NCBI GenBank assembly: GCA_023382675.1
Contig: JAHDWN010000022.1
Span: 45,722-109,721 of the forward strand
DNA length: 64,000 nucleotides
Direction of reading: 5' to 3'
From: Anaerolineae bacterium
Lineage (GTDB): Bacteria > Chloroflexota > Anaerolineae > Aggregatilineales > Phototrophicaceae
The position numbers were made by a program, and so were the translations under genes. The notes beneath the pieces are model-generated. The model made no database searches. It was not told the origin of the DNA and was given only the letters and a program-made list of their open reading frames with translations. This document shows positions 8,446 through 16,779 of this stretch, one piece after another (position 1 is the stretch's first letter; the number at the start of each line of letters is the position of its first letter).

Positions 8446-9885
8446 TCACTTCTCAATCCAGAAATGAACGTGTGTCGCCACGTCCGCCTTCGGCCCCCCG
8501 ACGCGAAACGGATCGGTGATTGTCCACGTCTCACCCCAGCAGACCGCCGCGATCTGTCCGTCGATGTCGAGCAGCGGCACATGGTCGCGCACGGCATGCG
8601 GCAGTTTGTGATCGATCATCCACTGCTTGAGCTTGCGGCTGTGACCGCTCATGCCCAGCGGAGCGAAACGGTCGCCGGGGCGGCGCGCGCGTAAGCGGAT
8701 GGCGGCGCTGACAGGCACGGCGAGCACAGCGCCGCGCGGGGCAGGCTGTGGCGACTCGTCAATGATCTGCGCACGCAGTTTCCACGCCGTGCCCGGCGGC
8801 TGCGTCACGCCCGGAACGATGACCGGGACAGCAGCGGCGCTCGCTAATAGAGGATAAGACAATGGCGCTTCCTGCGGAGTATCTGCGACGCGCAGATAGG
8901 CATGAGTGTAATCGATCTGAAGCCGCCAGCCGCCTTCAAGTTGCACGATTGTGCCGACCTTGCCGCCGAAGATGGCTTCGCAGCAGGCGACGATGCGCAC
9001 GAATGGCACTTCGATCTCAGGTGCGGCGCGGCGCAAGGCGTTGGCGATGATGCGCAGTTGGAACGCCTGCGGCAGACCCGCCAGCAGCACCCGGTCGAAA
9101 ACGATGCCTTCGTCACTGTGGATGAAACCATCGCCGACCTGCCGCACGATCTCCTGTGCGAAGTAATCCTCATCGATCTGCGCCAGCGTGCTCAACTGCA
9201 CGAGATGGCGCGCAAGCTGCGGAAACGACGTGAGCAGGCGATGGCGCGCGGTGTTGCGCAGTGTGTTGACCTGATCGTTGGTCGCGTCGTGGCGCGGCGA
9301 TAGGTCGAGCGCAGCAGCATAGCGTTCAAGCTGCGCCCGGCGCAATCCCAGCAGCGGGCGGATCAGGCGCAGGCCGCTCTCAGGCGCATACGGCAGCGGC
9401 GCGCTCAGGCGCATCCCCACCAGCCCGCGCATCGCCGCCCCCCGGATGAGCCGCATCAGCACCGTCTCGGCCTGATCGTCCGCGTGGTGTGCCGCCGCGA
9501 CGGTGTCCGCGCCGACCGCCTGCGCCACCTCAGCCAGGAACTCGTAGCGCGCGCGGCGCGCCGCTGCTTCTGTGCCCATCTCCCACTGCTGCATCAGCGC
9601 GGGCACGTCGCGTTTGCCAAGCTTGCAGGCGAGGCCGAGCCTCTCCGCCTCCGCCGCGACGAAGGCCGCATCTTCCGCGCCTGCCTGACCGCGCAGCCCG
9701 TGATCGAGGGTGGCGACGTGCAGCGTGCAGCCGATGCGCGGCGCGATGGCGTGCAGGCTGTGCAGCAGCGCCAGCGAGTCGACACCGCCGCTGACGGCCA
9801 CGACGACCGTGCTGCCGGGCGCGATCAGCTTGTGCTGGCGGATGGTGCGCAGGACGCGCGCTTCTAACGGACGCAGATGGGGCAT
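8446..9885 (-). CDS. tilS: tRNA(Ile)-lysidine synthetase TilS
   Basis: A 479-residue cytosolic enzyme that attaches lysine to C34 of the CAU-anticodon tRNA-Ile, letting it read AUA. The N-terminal PP-loop ATP pyrophosphatase motif is VAVSGGVDSLALL (about residues 28-40). Next come LDHGLR and the AAHHADDQAETVLMRLIRG segment diagnostic of TilS. A central substrate-binding region follows, and the C-terminal domain contains LRARRPGDRFAPLG and KLKQWMIDHKLP. The length fits full-size bacterial TilS. It lies 59 bases after the penicillin-binding protein gene in the same direction, separated by a short simple repeat. Confidence 0.92.
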   Translation of the reverse strand: MPHLRPLEARVLRTIRQHKLIAPGSTVVVAVSGGVDSLALLHSLHAIAPRIGCTLHVATLDHGLRGQAGAEDAAFVAAEAERLGLACKLGKRDVPALMQQWEMGTEAAARRARYEFLAEVAQAVGADTVAAAHHADDQAETVLMRLIRGAAMRGLVGMRLSAPLPYAPESGLRLIRPLLGLRRAQLERYAAALDLSPRHDATNDQVNTLRNTARHRLLTSFPQLARHLVQLSTLAQIDEDYFAQEIVRQVGDGFIHSDEGIVFDRVLLAGLPQAFQLRIIANALRRAAPEIEVPFVRIVACCEAIFGGKVGTIVQLEGGWRLQIDYTHAYLRVADTPQEAPLSYPLLASAAAVPVIVPGVTQPPGTAWKLRAQIIDESPQPAPRGAVLAVPVSAAIRLRARRPGDRFAPLGMSGHSRKLKQWMIDHKLPHAVRDHVPLLDIDGQIAAVCWGETWTITDPFRVGGPKADVATHVHFWIEK

Positions 9886-9889
9886 AGGT

Positions 9890-9928
9890 GGCTATCGGCT
9901 ATCGGCCAAAGGCTAATGGCTATTGGCT
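9890..9928. repeat. Short imperfect tandem repeat (GGCTATCGGC-like)
   Basis: Four imperfect copies of a GGCTAT(C/T)GGC theme fill most of the 59-base gap between the pbpC stop and the tilS start. A decayed version (CGGCGGTCGGCTGTCAG-like) follows secA near 40368-40395. Low-complexity intergenic filler; function unknown. Confidence 0.55.
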
Positions 9929-9944
9929 CCAAGTATAACCTGAG

Positions 9945-12458
9945 TCAGGAACCGGCCTCGGTGCGGCTGTCCGGCTCGGCGAAGCTGTTGACGCTGAACG
10001 GCAGCGGGGTGGTGATCTGCGTCGTGCCATCGGCAAGGAGTGCCTCTGCCGTCAGTTCGTGCGCGCCGGGCGTCAGCGCCCACCACAGATCCCACGGTGA
10101 ACGCTCGACCGTGCCCAGTAGATCGCCATCGAGATAGTAGCGCACCGACTGCGTGCCGGGCGGCGCGCCCACCGTCAGCTTGATGCGCTGCGCATCGAAC
10201 GGGATCAGCGGCGAGAGGCGGAAGATGGTGTACGGATCGGGTTCGAGCAGGCGCAACCCCTGGTCGGCGTCCGGTGCCTGGACGAGTGCGCCGGTCGGCG
10301 GCGGCAGGATGCCGTTGCGGATGCCCCAATCGCGCGCTTCCTGCGGCAGCACGGCATAGACGCGCTCGACCCGGCGTTCGGGTGGCGTCGTGTCATCCGC
10401 CAGCAGGCCGGTCGCCGTGTCGATGGTAAAGCGCTGGTAGAGGTTGTCCTGCTCGGTCGGCTGGGTGCCATCGATGAACAGCTCCAGACGGCGGCGCGGG
10501 CAGACCGGCGTCGGCAGCAGCCCGCTGAGATCGCAGACTTCGAGGCGGATGAAGCCCGGCGGCTGCGTGAACGTGACTTCCGGCTGGCCGAGCAGCGCCT
10601 GGCGCATGAACGCATTCCAGATCGGCGCGGCCCCGCTGACGCCGGTCACATCGGTCATCGGCGTGTTATCCGCATTGCCGACCCAGACGCCGGTGACGAG
10701 GTTGGGCGTGTAGCCGACGATCCAGTTATCGCGGAAGTTGGTCGTCGTGCCGGTCTTGGCCGCCGCCGGACGCCCGATGTTGAGCATACTGTTGCGCCCG
10801 AAGCCCAGGATGCGCGCGTTGTCGTCGCTGAGGATGTCGTTGATCAGGTAGGCGACGCGCGGATCGATCACCTGCAGGCCGGGCGGCGGCTGCTGCCACT
10901 CGTAGAGCACGTTGCCCGCCCGGTCGGCGACGCGCAGCAGGAAGACCGGCTGCACGCGTGTTCCACCGTTGGGGAAGATGCCGTAAGCGGCGACGAGATC
11001 GAGCAGGCGGACTTCCCCGCCGCCGAGCGTCACGGCCAGATCGAGATTGGGGTTGGTCGCCAGCGTCGTCACTCCGGCGTTGGTGAGCAGGTCGACCAGC
11101 GCTGAGACGCCGACGTGATCGAGTGTGATCACTGCCGGGATATTGAGCGACGACGCCAGCGCATCCCGCGCCAGCACCGGCCCGTGCTCCACGAGCGCGA
11201 AGTTGGCGGGCGTGTAGCTTTCCAGCCGCCGGGTGACGAACGGCGTCTCTACATCGAGGATCATCGTCGCTGCTGTCCACGGATCGGGCTGCGCCGGATC
11301 GAAGGCGATGGCGTAGGTGAACGGCTTGAGCGCGCTGCCCGGCTGGCGCAGCGCCAGCGCCGCATTGACCGCGCCGTCGATGGCCTCGTCGAAATAGTCC
11401 GGGCTGCCGAGCATCGTCAGCACCTGGCCGGTGAACGGATCGAGCGCGACGACGGCGGCGTTGTGCGCGTTAGCGGCCTGCCGTCCAGCGCCCGGCAGGT
11501 TGAGATATGCCAGTTGGCGCTGGACGATGCGCTCGGCGGAGCGCTGCCAGTCGAGATCGACGGTCGTGATCACGTCCAGCCCGCCGCCGTAGAAGGCCTG
11601 CGGGTAATCGCGCTCCAACTGCTTGATCACGGCCATGACGAAGTGCGGCGCTTCAATCGGGAAGGGCGCGGCGGCGAACTGCAGCGGCTCGCGGCGCGCG
11701 ATCTCCGCCTCATCCGCCGTGAGGTAGCCATAACGCACCATCAGGCCGAGCACGTCGCTCTGGCGTTCGCGGGCGGCCTCCGGGTTGGCGAGCGGATCGT
11801 AGACGGCGGGCGCTTGCAGCACCCCGGCCAGCAGCGCGCATTCCGCCAGCGACAGTTCCGGCGCGCTCTTGCCGAAATAGGCCCGCGCCGCGCCTTCGAT
11901 GCCATAGGCCAGATTGCCGAAATATGACTGGTTGAGATAGAGCGCCAGCACGTCATCTTTGCTGTAGGCGTTTTGCAGGCGCAGCGCCAGGATCGCCTCT
12001 TTGAGCTTGCGCGTGAGCGTGCGCTCAAAGCGCTGCTGTGGATCGAGCAGCAGATTGCGCGCGACCTGCTGGGTGATCGTGCTGCCGCCAGCGATGACCT
12101 CGCCGCCGCGCAGGTTGATCCAGAGGCCGCGGGCGATGCCGACCACATCGACGCCGGGATGCTCGTAGAAGTTGGCGTCCTCGGTGGCGATGGTGGCGTT
12201 ACGGCAGTGCTGCGGAATCTGATCCAGCGGCAGGGCGACGTTACGCCCGCCCTCCGGCGGCAGGATTTCGTAGAGCAGTCGCCCGTGCCGGTCGTAGATG
12301 CGCGTGCTCGGCAGCGCCAGCCCGGCCTGCAGCCGGTCGATGGGCGGCAGATCGGCGAACAGCCACAGGTAGATGCCGCTGCCCGCGGCAGCGAGCGCAA
12401 GTGCGGCGGCGATCAGCACGCGCCGCGTCAGGTGGAGGCGAGGGAGTCGAATACGCAT
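9945..12458 (-). CDS. pbpC: Bifunctional penicillin-binding protein, PBP1C type
   Basis: An 837-residue class A PBP with an N-terminal membrane anchor (about residues 13-32). The GT51 glycosyltransferase domain has ATEDANFYEHPGVD with the catalytic Glu, GGSTITQQVARNL and RKLKEAILALRLQ. The transpeptidase domain shows the serine motif S-A-L-K (GSALKPF), SxN as SSLN, and KTGT. A C-terminal ~180-residue beta-rich region ending in a YYLDGDLLG-type strand fits the domain found after the transpeptidase in PBP1C. It makes and cross-links glycan strands outside the membrane. The coding strand is very GC-rich. There is no obvious Shine-Dalgarno, but a -10-like box six bases before the ATG suggests a leaderless mRNA. 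Confidence 0.9.
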   Translation of the reverse strand: MRIRLPRLHLTRRVLIAAALALAAAGSGIYLWLFADLPPIDRLQAGLALPSTRIYDRHGRLLYEILPPEGGRNVALPLDQIPQHCRNATIATEDANFYEHPGVDVVGIARGLWINLRGGEVIAGGSTITQQVARNLLLDPQQRFERTLTRKLKEAILALRLQNAYSKDDVLALYLNQSYFGNLAYGIEGAARAYFGKSAPELSLAECALLAGVLQAPAVYDPLANPEAARERQSDVLGLMVRYGYLTADEAEIARREPLQFAAAPFPIEAPHFVMAVIKQLERDYPQAFYGGGLDVITTVDLDWQRSAERIVQRQLAYLNLPGAGRQAANAHNAAVVALDPFTGQVLTMLGSPDYFDEAIDGAVNAALALRQPGSALKPFTYAIAFDPAQPDPWTAATMILDVETPFVTRRLESYTPANFALVEHGPVLARDALASSLNIPAVITLDHVGVSALVDLLTNAGVTTLATNPNLDLAVTLGGGEVRLLDLVAAYGIFPNGGTRVQPVFLLRVADRAGNVLYEWQQPPPGLQVIDPRVAYLINDILSDDNARILGFGRNSMLNIGRPAAAKTGTTTNFRDNWIVGYTPNLVTGVWVGNADNTPMTDVTGVSGAAPIWNAFMRQALLGQPEVTFTQPPGFIRLEVCDLSGLLPTPVCPRRRLELFIDGTQPTEQDNLYQRFTIDTATGLLADDTTPPERRVERVYAVLPQEARDWGIRNGILPPPTGALVQAPDADQGLRLLEPDPYTIFRLSPLIPFDAQRIKLTVGAPPGTQSVRYYLDGDLLGTVERSPWDLWWALTPGAHELTAEALLADGTTQITTPLPFSVNSFAEPDSRTEAGS

Positions 12459-12464
12459 GTGTCC

Positions 12465-12470
12465 AGTGTA
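12465..12470 (-). promoter_or_regulatory. Candidate leaderless -10 box for pbpC
   Basis: TACACT on the minus strand stands exactly six bases before the pbpC ATG, so transcription would begin at or next to the start codon. The same spacing occurs at the glycosyltransferase (22569-22574), AraC (44000-44005) and pre-gyrA (40501-40506) starts. Confidence 0.4.
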
Positions 12471-12524
12471 GCGCGAATTGGGCGGGCGGAGGTGACGGTC
12501 AAGCGACGGGTGCTATGCGAAGTT

Positions 12525-12534
12525 GGGGGGGGGG
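12525..12534 (+). repeat. Homopolymeric G10 tract upstream of the TIR-HEAT gene
   Basis: Ten consecutive G residues lie 92 bases before the TIR-HEAT start codon and about 40 bases upstream of a TATACT hexamer (12575-12580) that could be its -10 box. Such tracts are prone to slippage; a regulatory effect is only inferred. I noticed no other G run this long in the window. Confidence 0.7.
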
Positions 12535-12626
12535 AAAGCAATCGCACGTCCGCAAAAAGACTGTCAACATCGTCTATACTATCGAATATCAGACTATCAA
12601 GCTGCCAAATCAGGATTTACTTGCAC

Positions 12627-13859
12627 ATGGGGAACATATTTTTCATTTCGGTTCACAACAGCGGCCTGGAATTCGCTCGTGAGGTCAAGCGGCGAATTAC
12701 GGATGCGGGGTTTCTTGGCTGGCTGATGGACGATATTGGCGGCGGAGATGGCTGGAAGGCAGAAGTGGATAACGCAATCAATGAGTCACTTGGCGTTCTT
12801 GTAATTGTATCTCCTGCCTCATTGGCGTCCCATTGGGTGACATATGAATGGGCGTACGCGATGGGGCGCGACAAAGAGGTTATCCCTGTTATTTTGGAGT
12901 GGCCGAGTGGGAAAGCCGATCCAAAATCACTTCATGACAAGCTTGCCGACAGACAGTATCGAGATTTCAGCCCTAACGGAGATTCGCCCTGGGATATCCT
13001 GCTGAGCGATCTCCGACGAATTCGTGATCGCAGTGATATTCCGGATCAAATAAAACGTGCCGAGGAAACCCTGCAAAGTGGGCACGATCCTGAACAATGG
13101 CAGAATGCCGTAAATATGTTACGAACGCATCCTCATCCTCAAGCAACCGAGGCGCTTGTGAGATGTATGGAGAGCCCGGTCAGCTTTGTGAGCGCTCATT
13201 CAGCGATGACACTTGCAAAGAAATCAAAATGTCAGGACAAGCGCGCAATTCCCGGATTGGGTCGCGCTTTGAAAAGCGTGGAATGGCTAATAACCGGGAG
13301 CGAACAGAAGGAAATAGCAGAATTACTCGCAGAGTACGGCACGGAAGATGCAATCAACAGTGTTATTGATGCGCTAAAAAGTGGACTTTTTGAAGAGCAC
13401 CACATGGACAAGGATCCTTTTGTCGAAATAATCTCGCGATTTGACTATGAAGGAGTCATCGACTCCATGATCGATGCACTCACTTCTAATCACCCCGTGA
13501 TTGTTAATAGAGCAACTAGTACACTCGGCCGTATTAGGGATCCGCGGGCGCTTCCAGCACTTCATAAACTTCTTGTTGAGAGCAATTTAGTCTCGCAAAG
13601 AATACGTGCTGCAAATGCTATTGGTGTCATTGCTAATTCAAGCTCAGTCGGTACATTGGTAGAGATTCTGCGCAAATTCGAGCTAGAAAACGTGCGTAAC
13701 AGACCGAAGGAATCGGACGTTGTCGAGTCAATCGCACAAGCGTTAGTACAGATTGGAACTGAAGAGGCATTATCTGGTTTAGAAGGTATTGTGAAAGATC
13801 ATTCGGTAGATCGATTTGTAAGACTGATAGTTCAAAAAGTGCTGACAAACCGGAACTAG
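12627..13859 (+). CDS. TIR domain-HEAT repeat protein, candidate defence NADase
   Basis: A 410-residue soluble protein. Residues 3-135 form a TIR domain: FFISVHNSG first strand, GFLGWLMDDI, an AINES...LVIVSPAS strand, and SHWVTYEW in which Glu74 fits the catalytic Glu of NAD-cleaving TIRs. Residues ~150-405 are helical HEAT/PBS-lyase-like repeats (PHPQATEALVRCM, DPRALPALHKLL, SSSVGTLVEIL). TIR domains of this kind act in signalling or abortive-infection defence by destroying NAD+; that role is inferred here. ATG 12627 fits the domain start; the frame continues upstream antisense to pbpC and is not real there. The gene is visibly AT-richer than its neighbours, suggesting transfer. xisH follows after 33 bases. 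Confidence 0.8.
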   Translation: MGNIFFISVHNSGLEFAREVKRRITDAGFLGWLMDDIGGGDGWKAEVDNAINESLGVLVIVSPASLASHWVTYEWAYAMGRDKEVIPVILEWPSGKADPKSLHDKLADRQYRDFSPNGDSPWDILLSDLRRIRDRSDIPDQIKRAEETLQSGHDPEQWQNAVNMLRTHPHPQATEALVRCMESPVSFVSAHSAMTLAKKSKCQDKRAIPGLGRALKSVEWLITGSEQKEIAELLAEYGTEDAINSVIDALKSGLFEEHHMDKDPFVEIISRFDYEGVIDSMIDALTSNHPVIVNRATSTLGRIRDPRALPALHKLLVESNLVSQRIRAANAIGVIANSSSVGTLVEILRKFELENVRNRPKESDVVESIAQALVQIGTEEALSGLEGIVKDHSVDRFVRLIVQKVLTNRN

Positions 13860-13892
13860 ATTTCAGGAATTCGCTCAATTGTAGGAAGAACC

Positions 13893-14297
13893 ATGCGCAA
13901 AGACATACATCACGACACGGTCGTGCGAGCGCTGCAGAAAGATGGTTGGCGCATTGTAGATGAGCAATCGCCATTCACGATAGAGCAGCGCACCGTTTAC
14001 ATTGACATCGAGGCGGAACGCAGCGATGAGCGCCGCCTGATCTTTGTCGAGGTCAAAGGCTTCCAGGGCGATTCTCAGGTGACGGATCTCGCAAACGCTT
14101 TGGGACAATATCTACTTTACGCTCATGTGCTGGAACAAGAGTATGGCGATGCACGACCTTTGTATCTTGCTGTTCCCTACGGTGCATACAGCGGCGTCTT
14201 GAGCGAAGAATTAGGGGTTGGTATTCGAGCGAAATATGGCGTTAAATTGATAGTGGTGGATCTGGAGCGTGAGGAGATCAGCCAGTGGATACCTTGA
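13893..14297 (+). CDS. xisH: XisH family protein (PD-(D/E)xK nuclease-like)
   Basis: A 134-residue protein recognised by KDIHHDTVVRALQKDGW at the N-terminus, VEVKGF, DLANALGQYLLY, LYLAVP and the C-terminal IVVDLEREEISQWIP, all typical of XisH. Asp38, Glu53 and Lys55 fit the active-site pattern of restriction-endonuclease-fold proteins. XisH and XisI were first described as factors needed for excision of the fdxN element in heterocystous cyanobacteria, but the pair is widespread outside cyanobacteria where its job is unknown. A Shine-Dalgarno AGGAAG lies just upstream. It overlaps xisI by 13 bases, so the two are translated together. Confidence 0.9.
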   Translation: MRKDIHHDTVVRALQKDGWRIVDEQSPFTIEQRTVYIDIEAERSDERRLIFVEVKGFQGDSQVTDLANALGQYLLYAHVLEQEYGDARPLYLAVPYGAYSGVLSEELGVGIRAKYGVKLIVVDLEREEISQWIP

Positions 14298-14587
14298 GAG
14301 ACACACTCAAGCACGTGATGGCGGGTTACGCCAAAACTGGACTGAATGGCTACACCTTCCTGACGGCGAACGCTGACGAAACTCAGTTTGTCGTCACGGG
14401 CATCGGTCACGTGCGCGGTGAGCGGGTCGTCAACACGGCGCTGGTGGCGCAACTCAGAGACAACATGATCATCATCGAGCGCGACAGCACCGATAAACCA
14501 CTCGTCCACGCGCTGCTCGACGCCGGTGTCCCCCGCGAGCAGATCATCCTGGCCTACAAAGGCGAACCCGTGCCGGAAGGCGCATAA
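14285..14587 (+). CDS. xisI: XisI family protein
   Basis: A 100-residue partner of XisH. The family pattern is visible: a short N-terminal helix, then VNTALVAQLRDNMIIIERD where the usual XisI reads 'KIWIQ.D.T', then the diagnostic ALLDAGVPREQIILAYKGEP. It starts with GTG at 14285, with GAGGAG eight bases upstream inside xisH. XisH-XisI partners are almost always encoded as an overlapping pair, which resembles a toxin-antitoxin or nuclease-regulator arrangement; the biochemical role is not established. Confidence 0.88.
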   Translation: MDTLRDTLKHVMAGYAKTGLNGYTFLTANADETQFVVTGIGHVRGERVVNTALVAQLRDNMIIIERDSTDKPLVHALLDAGVPREQIILAYKGEPVPEGA

Positions 14588-14733
14588 ACCGACAGTACGC
14601 ATGTCCGCGGGTGTATTCTATTGGTCGCCCTGCTCGATCAGTGAGATGGGAGAGACCATAACCTCAAACCGTCGAACCGCCGATCCGCATTAGAATGAAG
14701 ACATAGGCTGATGTCAAACAATGCGGAGGCTCC

Positions 14734-16011
14734 TTGGATACACTCGATCTGCCTGCGTTGGTGCGCGTCGGCGAACGGCGCATTCGCGGGCGTGTGATAC
14801 GCGAATTCATCGTGGTGATCGTCTGGTTGGTGGTTCTGTTCTTGATGTTCGTCGTTGCACAACCCTCGCCGCCGCCTGTACCGTTTGCTCAACCCGCTAT
14901 CTGCTACCTGGCGCAGGTGTTCGCGCTACTGGTCGCCATTCTCGATGTTGGTGTTCGCCTATGGCCACAGTTGCTGCAAAGCCAACGGCGCAGCCAAGAA
15001 GTACGCCAATTGATCAAGCAGCTTGTACCCGATCTGCAAGTGTCTGATGCCAAGCAGCGTCAATCTACACAGCTACTCGCGCTTTATGGATTTGCAGTCA
15101 TGCTGTTCGTTGGTGTGGGTGCTAACTTGGCTTTGAGAGACGTAACGGATGACGCGGTCGTTTTTGTACGTACTCTTGTTGGTGGCGGGCTGTTGGGTTA
15201 TATCTGCTTTCGGCTACTTACTACTCCGGGATTGCTGCGCTACTTCATCGGCGATTTTCGCGTGCTCGAGCGTTACTTCAATCGTGGTGAGTACGAGTAC
15301 GTGCTGGAACGCACTGAATACAACGCCCCGGAGAGTAAGCGGCGCGATTTCTACAGGCAGTATCAGGCCAGGGCATTGCTGCTGGCGGGGCGATTTGATG
15401 AGGCGCAGGCCCTCCTGCTTAAAATGCTGCCTCTCCTGTATCAGTCAGGTGCGACGGCTGGGTTTGCCGCCGTTGCCTATCAAATCGGATATATGGCTAT
15501 GGTCGAACGCCGGTACGATGATGCGCTCGTTTGGCAAAGTGCCGCGATTCAAGCAGCACCGGAATGGGAACTCATGTACCTTGGGATGGTCGTATACTAC
15601 CTTTTTTCGTGGTCGTATCCGGAGCGGTTGCGGGAATATATGGCCGCAGTTGAGCGGCTACTTGCCGCCCGCGCCCTCATTCCGATGTCTGCGGCCTCCA
15701 GAGCTTCTTACTATCTGACTCTTGCGAATGGGGCGGCTTTCTGTGGTGATCATGACAACGCCGATGCCTATTTCTCACTTGCGCGTGGTGTCATCCCGAA
15801 GAAGAGTCCTTTGATGAATGCCTCCATGGAAATTGTAGCCGGATACATGGCGCTTTATCGTGGCGACCGTGAGCGTGCCCGTGAAGTGTTTGCGAGCAAC
15901 CTCGCCCGTCATTCTGAAGGGTTGAATGGCATCATTGCTCGCGAAGGTCTGGCGCGTTGTGATTCGTGGTCGCCGGACGCGATCAAGCGTGAAGAAGCAG
16001 CCCATGAATGA
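14734..16011 (+). CDS. Membrane-anchored TPR-like protein of unknown function
   Basis: A 425-residue protein with a TTG start at 14734 preceded by GGAGG (14725-14729). The N-terminal half has about four hydrophobic segments, as two hairpins near residues 25-75 and 115-165. After residue ~180 a helical region with TPR-like repeats follows (YQARALLLAGRFDEAQALLLKML, YMAMVERRYDDALVWQSAAI, FCGDHDNADAYFSLARG, YRGDRERAREVF). TPR arrays usually hold protein partners; here they would face the cytoplasm. No catalytic motif is seen. Its end overlaps the thioesterase start, so the two are probably co-transcribed. Confidence 0.65.
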   Translation: MDTLDLPALVRVGERRIRGRVIREFIVVIVWLVVLFLMFVVAQPSPPPVPFAQPAICYLAQVFALLVAILDVGVRLWPQLLQSQRRSQEVRQLIKQLVPDLQVSDAKQRQSTQLLALYGFAVMLFVGVGANLALRDVTDDAVVFVRTLVGGGLLGYICFRLLTTPGLLRYFIGDFRVLERYFNRGEYEYVLERTEYNAPESKRRDFYRQYQARALLLAGRFDEAQALLLKMLPLLYQSGATAGFAAVAYQIGYMAMVERRYDDALVWQSAAIQAAPEWELMYLGMVVYYLFSWSYPERLREYMAAVERLLAARALIPMSAASRASYYLTLANGAAFCGDHDNADAYFSLARGVIPKKSPLMNASMEIVAGYMALYRGDRERAREVFASNLARHSEGLNGIIAREGLARCDSWSPDAIKREEAAHE

Positions 16012-16426
16012 CGTTTTTGACAGCCTGCAAGCCCTGATCGGCCAGCCGCTCGCGGACAGCCCATCGCCGCTGGGGCGCTGGCTCGGCGGGGTGCTGCGCG
16101 CGGCGGAACCGGGCAGCATCAGCATGGCCTACACCGTGCGCGCGGAGATGACCAACCCGGCGGGCGTGCTCCACGGCGGTATGATCGCGTCGATGATGGA
16201 CGAGCTGATCGGCATGACCGTCGTCGCGACGACCGGGCGCTATCACGCCTCGGTCAATCTGGCGGTCGATTTCCTGAGCAGCGCGCGCGTGGGCGACGTG
16301 GTCATCTGCACGACGCGGATCGTGCGCCAGGGGCGGCAGATCGTCCACGCGGAGGCGTCGCTGACGACCGAGGGCGGCAAGCTGATCGCCCGCGCGACGA
16401 GCAATCTGCTGGCCAGGGATGGGTAG
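16004..16426 (+). CDS. PaaI-family hotdog thioesterase
   Basis: A 140-residue hotdog-fold protein. The PaaI/YdiI signature is AGVLHGGMIASMMDELIG, which contains the conserved His-Gly-Gly and the acidic residue used in acyl-CoA thioester hydrolysis, followed by TVNLAVDFLSSAR-like strands (here ASVNLAVDFLSSARVGD). The ATG at 16004 lies inside the last codons of the upstream gene, an 8-base overlap; the frame runs further upstream but this start gives the normal family N-terminus. The substrate could be an aromatic or other acyl-CoA and cannot be told from sequence. Confidence 0.82.
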   Translation: MNDVFDSLQALIGQPLADSPSPLGRWLGGVLRAAEPGSISMAYTVRAEMTNPAGVLHGGMIASMMDELIGMTVVATTGRYHASVNLAVDFLSSARVGDVVICTTRIVRQGRQIVHAEASLTTEGGKLIARATSNLLARDG

Positions 16427-16434
16427 CGGTTGGC

Positions 16435-16713
16435 TTACACCAGCGGCATGGGCGTGCCGCGCGGGATGGGCAGCGGTGTCGGCACGTAGGGCGGCTGGAG
16501 CACGTACCAGAAGTCGTAAATCAGCAGGCTGGCGAGCATCACGATCAGGATGATGACGAACGCGACGCGGCGCGGCGTCCAGAACGGCCCGTCGTCAGCC
16601 TCGTCATCGGGGTAGGCGCGCCGCTGCAGATAGGCGTAGTCCTCCTCCATTTCGTCGCGCAGGTCGTAATCCAGCACGAACGAGAGATCGTCATCGCGCT
16701 CGTTGTCAGTCAT
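16435..16713 (-). CDS. Small single-pass membrane protein, unknown
   Basis: A 92-residue protein with an acidic N-terminal ~50 residues, one hydrophobic span (VAFVIILIVMLASLLIYDFWY, about residues 51-71) and a Pro-rich C-terminal tail (PTPLPIPRGTPMP). Positive residues (PRR) before the span and an acidic front suggest a cytoplasmic N-terminus. ATG 16713 follows GAGAGGAAG; the TTG five codons earlier lies on that site and is unlikely. It lies 66 bases after secY on the same strand and may share its transcript. No family recognised. Confidence 0.6.
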   Translation of the reverse strand: MTDNERDDDLSFVLDYDLRDEMEEDYAYLQRRAYPDDEADDGPFWTPRRVAFVIILIVMLASLLIYDFWYVLQPPYVPTPLPIPRGTPMPLV

Positions 16714-16779
16714 AAACTTCCTCTCCAACTCCCTCCCTGGCGGCTGTGTTCAAGACACGCCGGGTGTTCTGCCATGCGA

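Noticed and set aside
11973..12626. A long plus-strand extension of the TIR-HEAT frame
   Set aside because: It lies antisense to pbpC, has no domain similarity and owes its length to the high GC content. The TIR domain begins right after the ATG at 12627.
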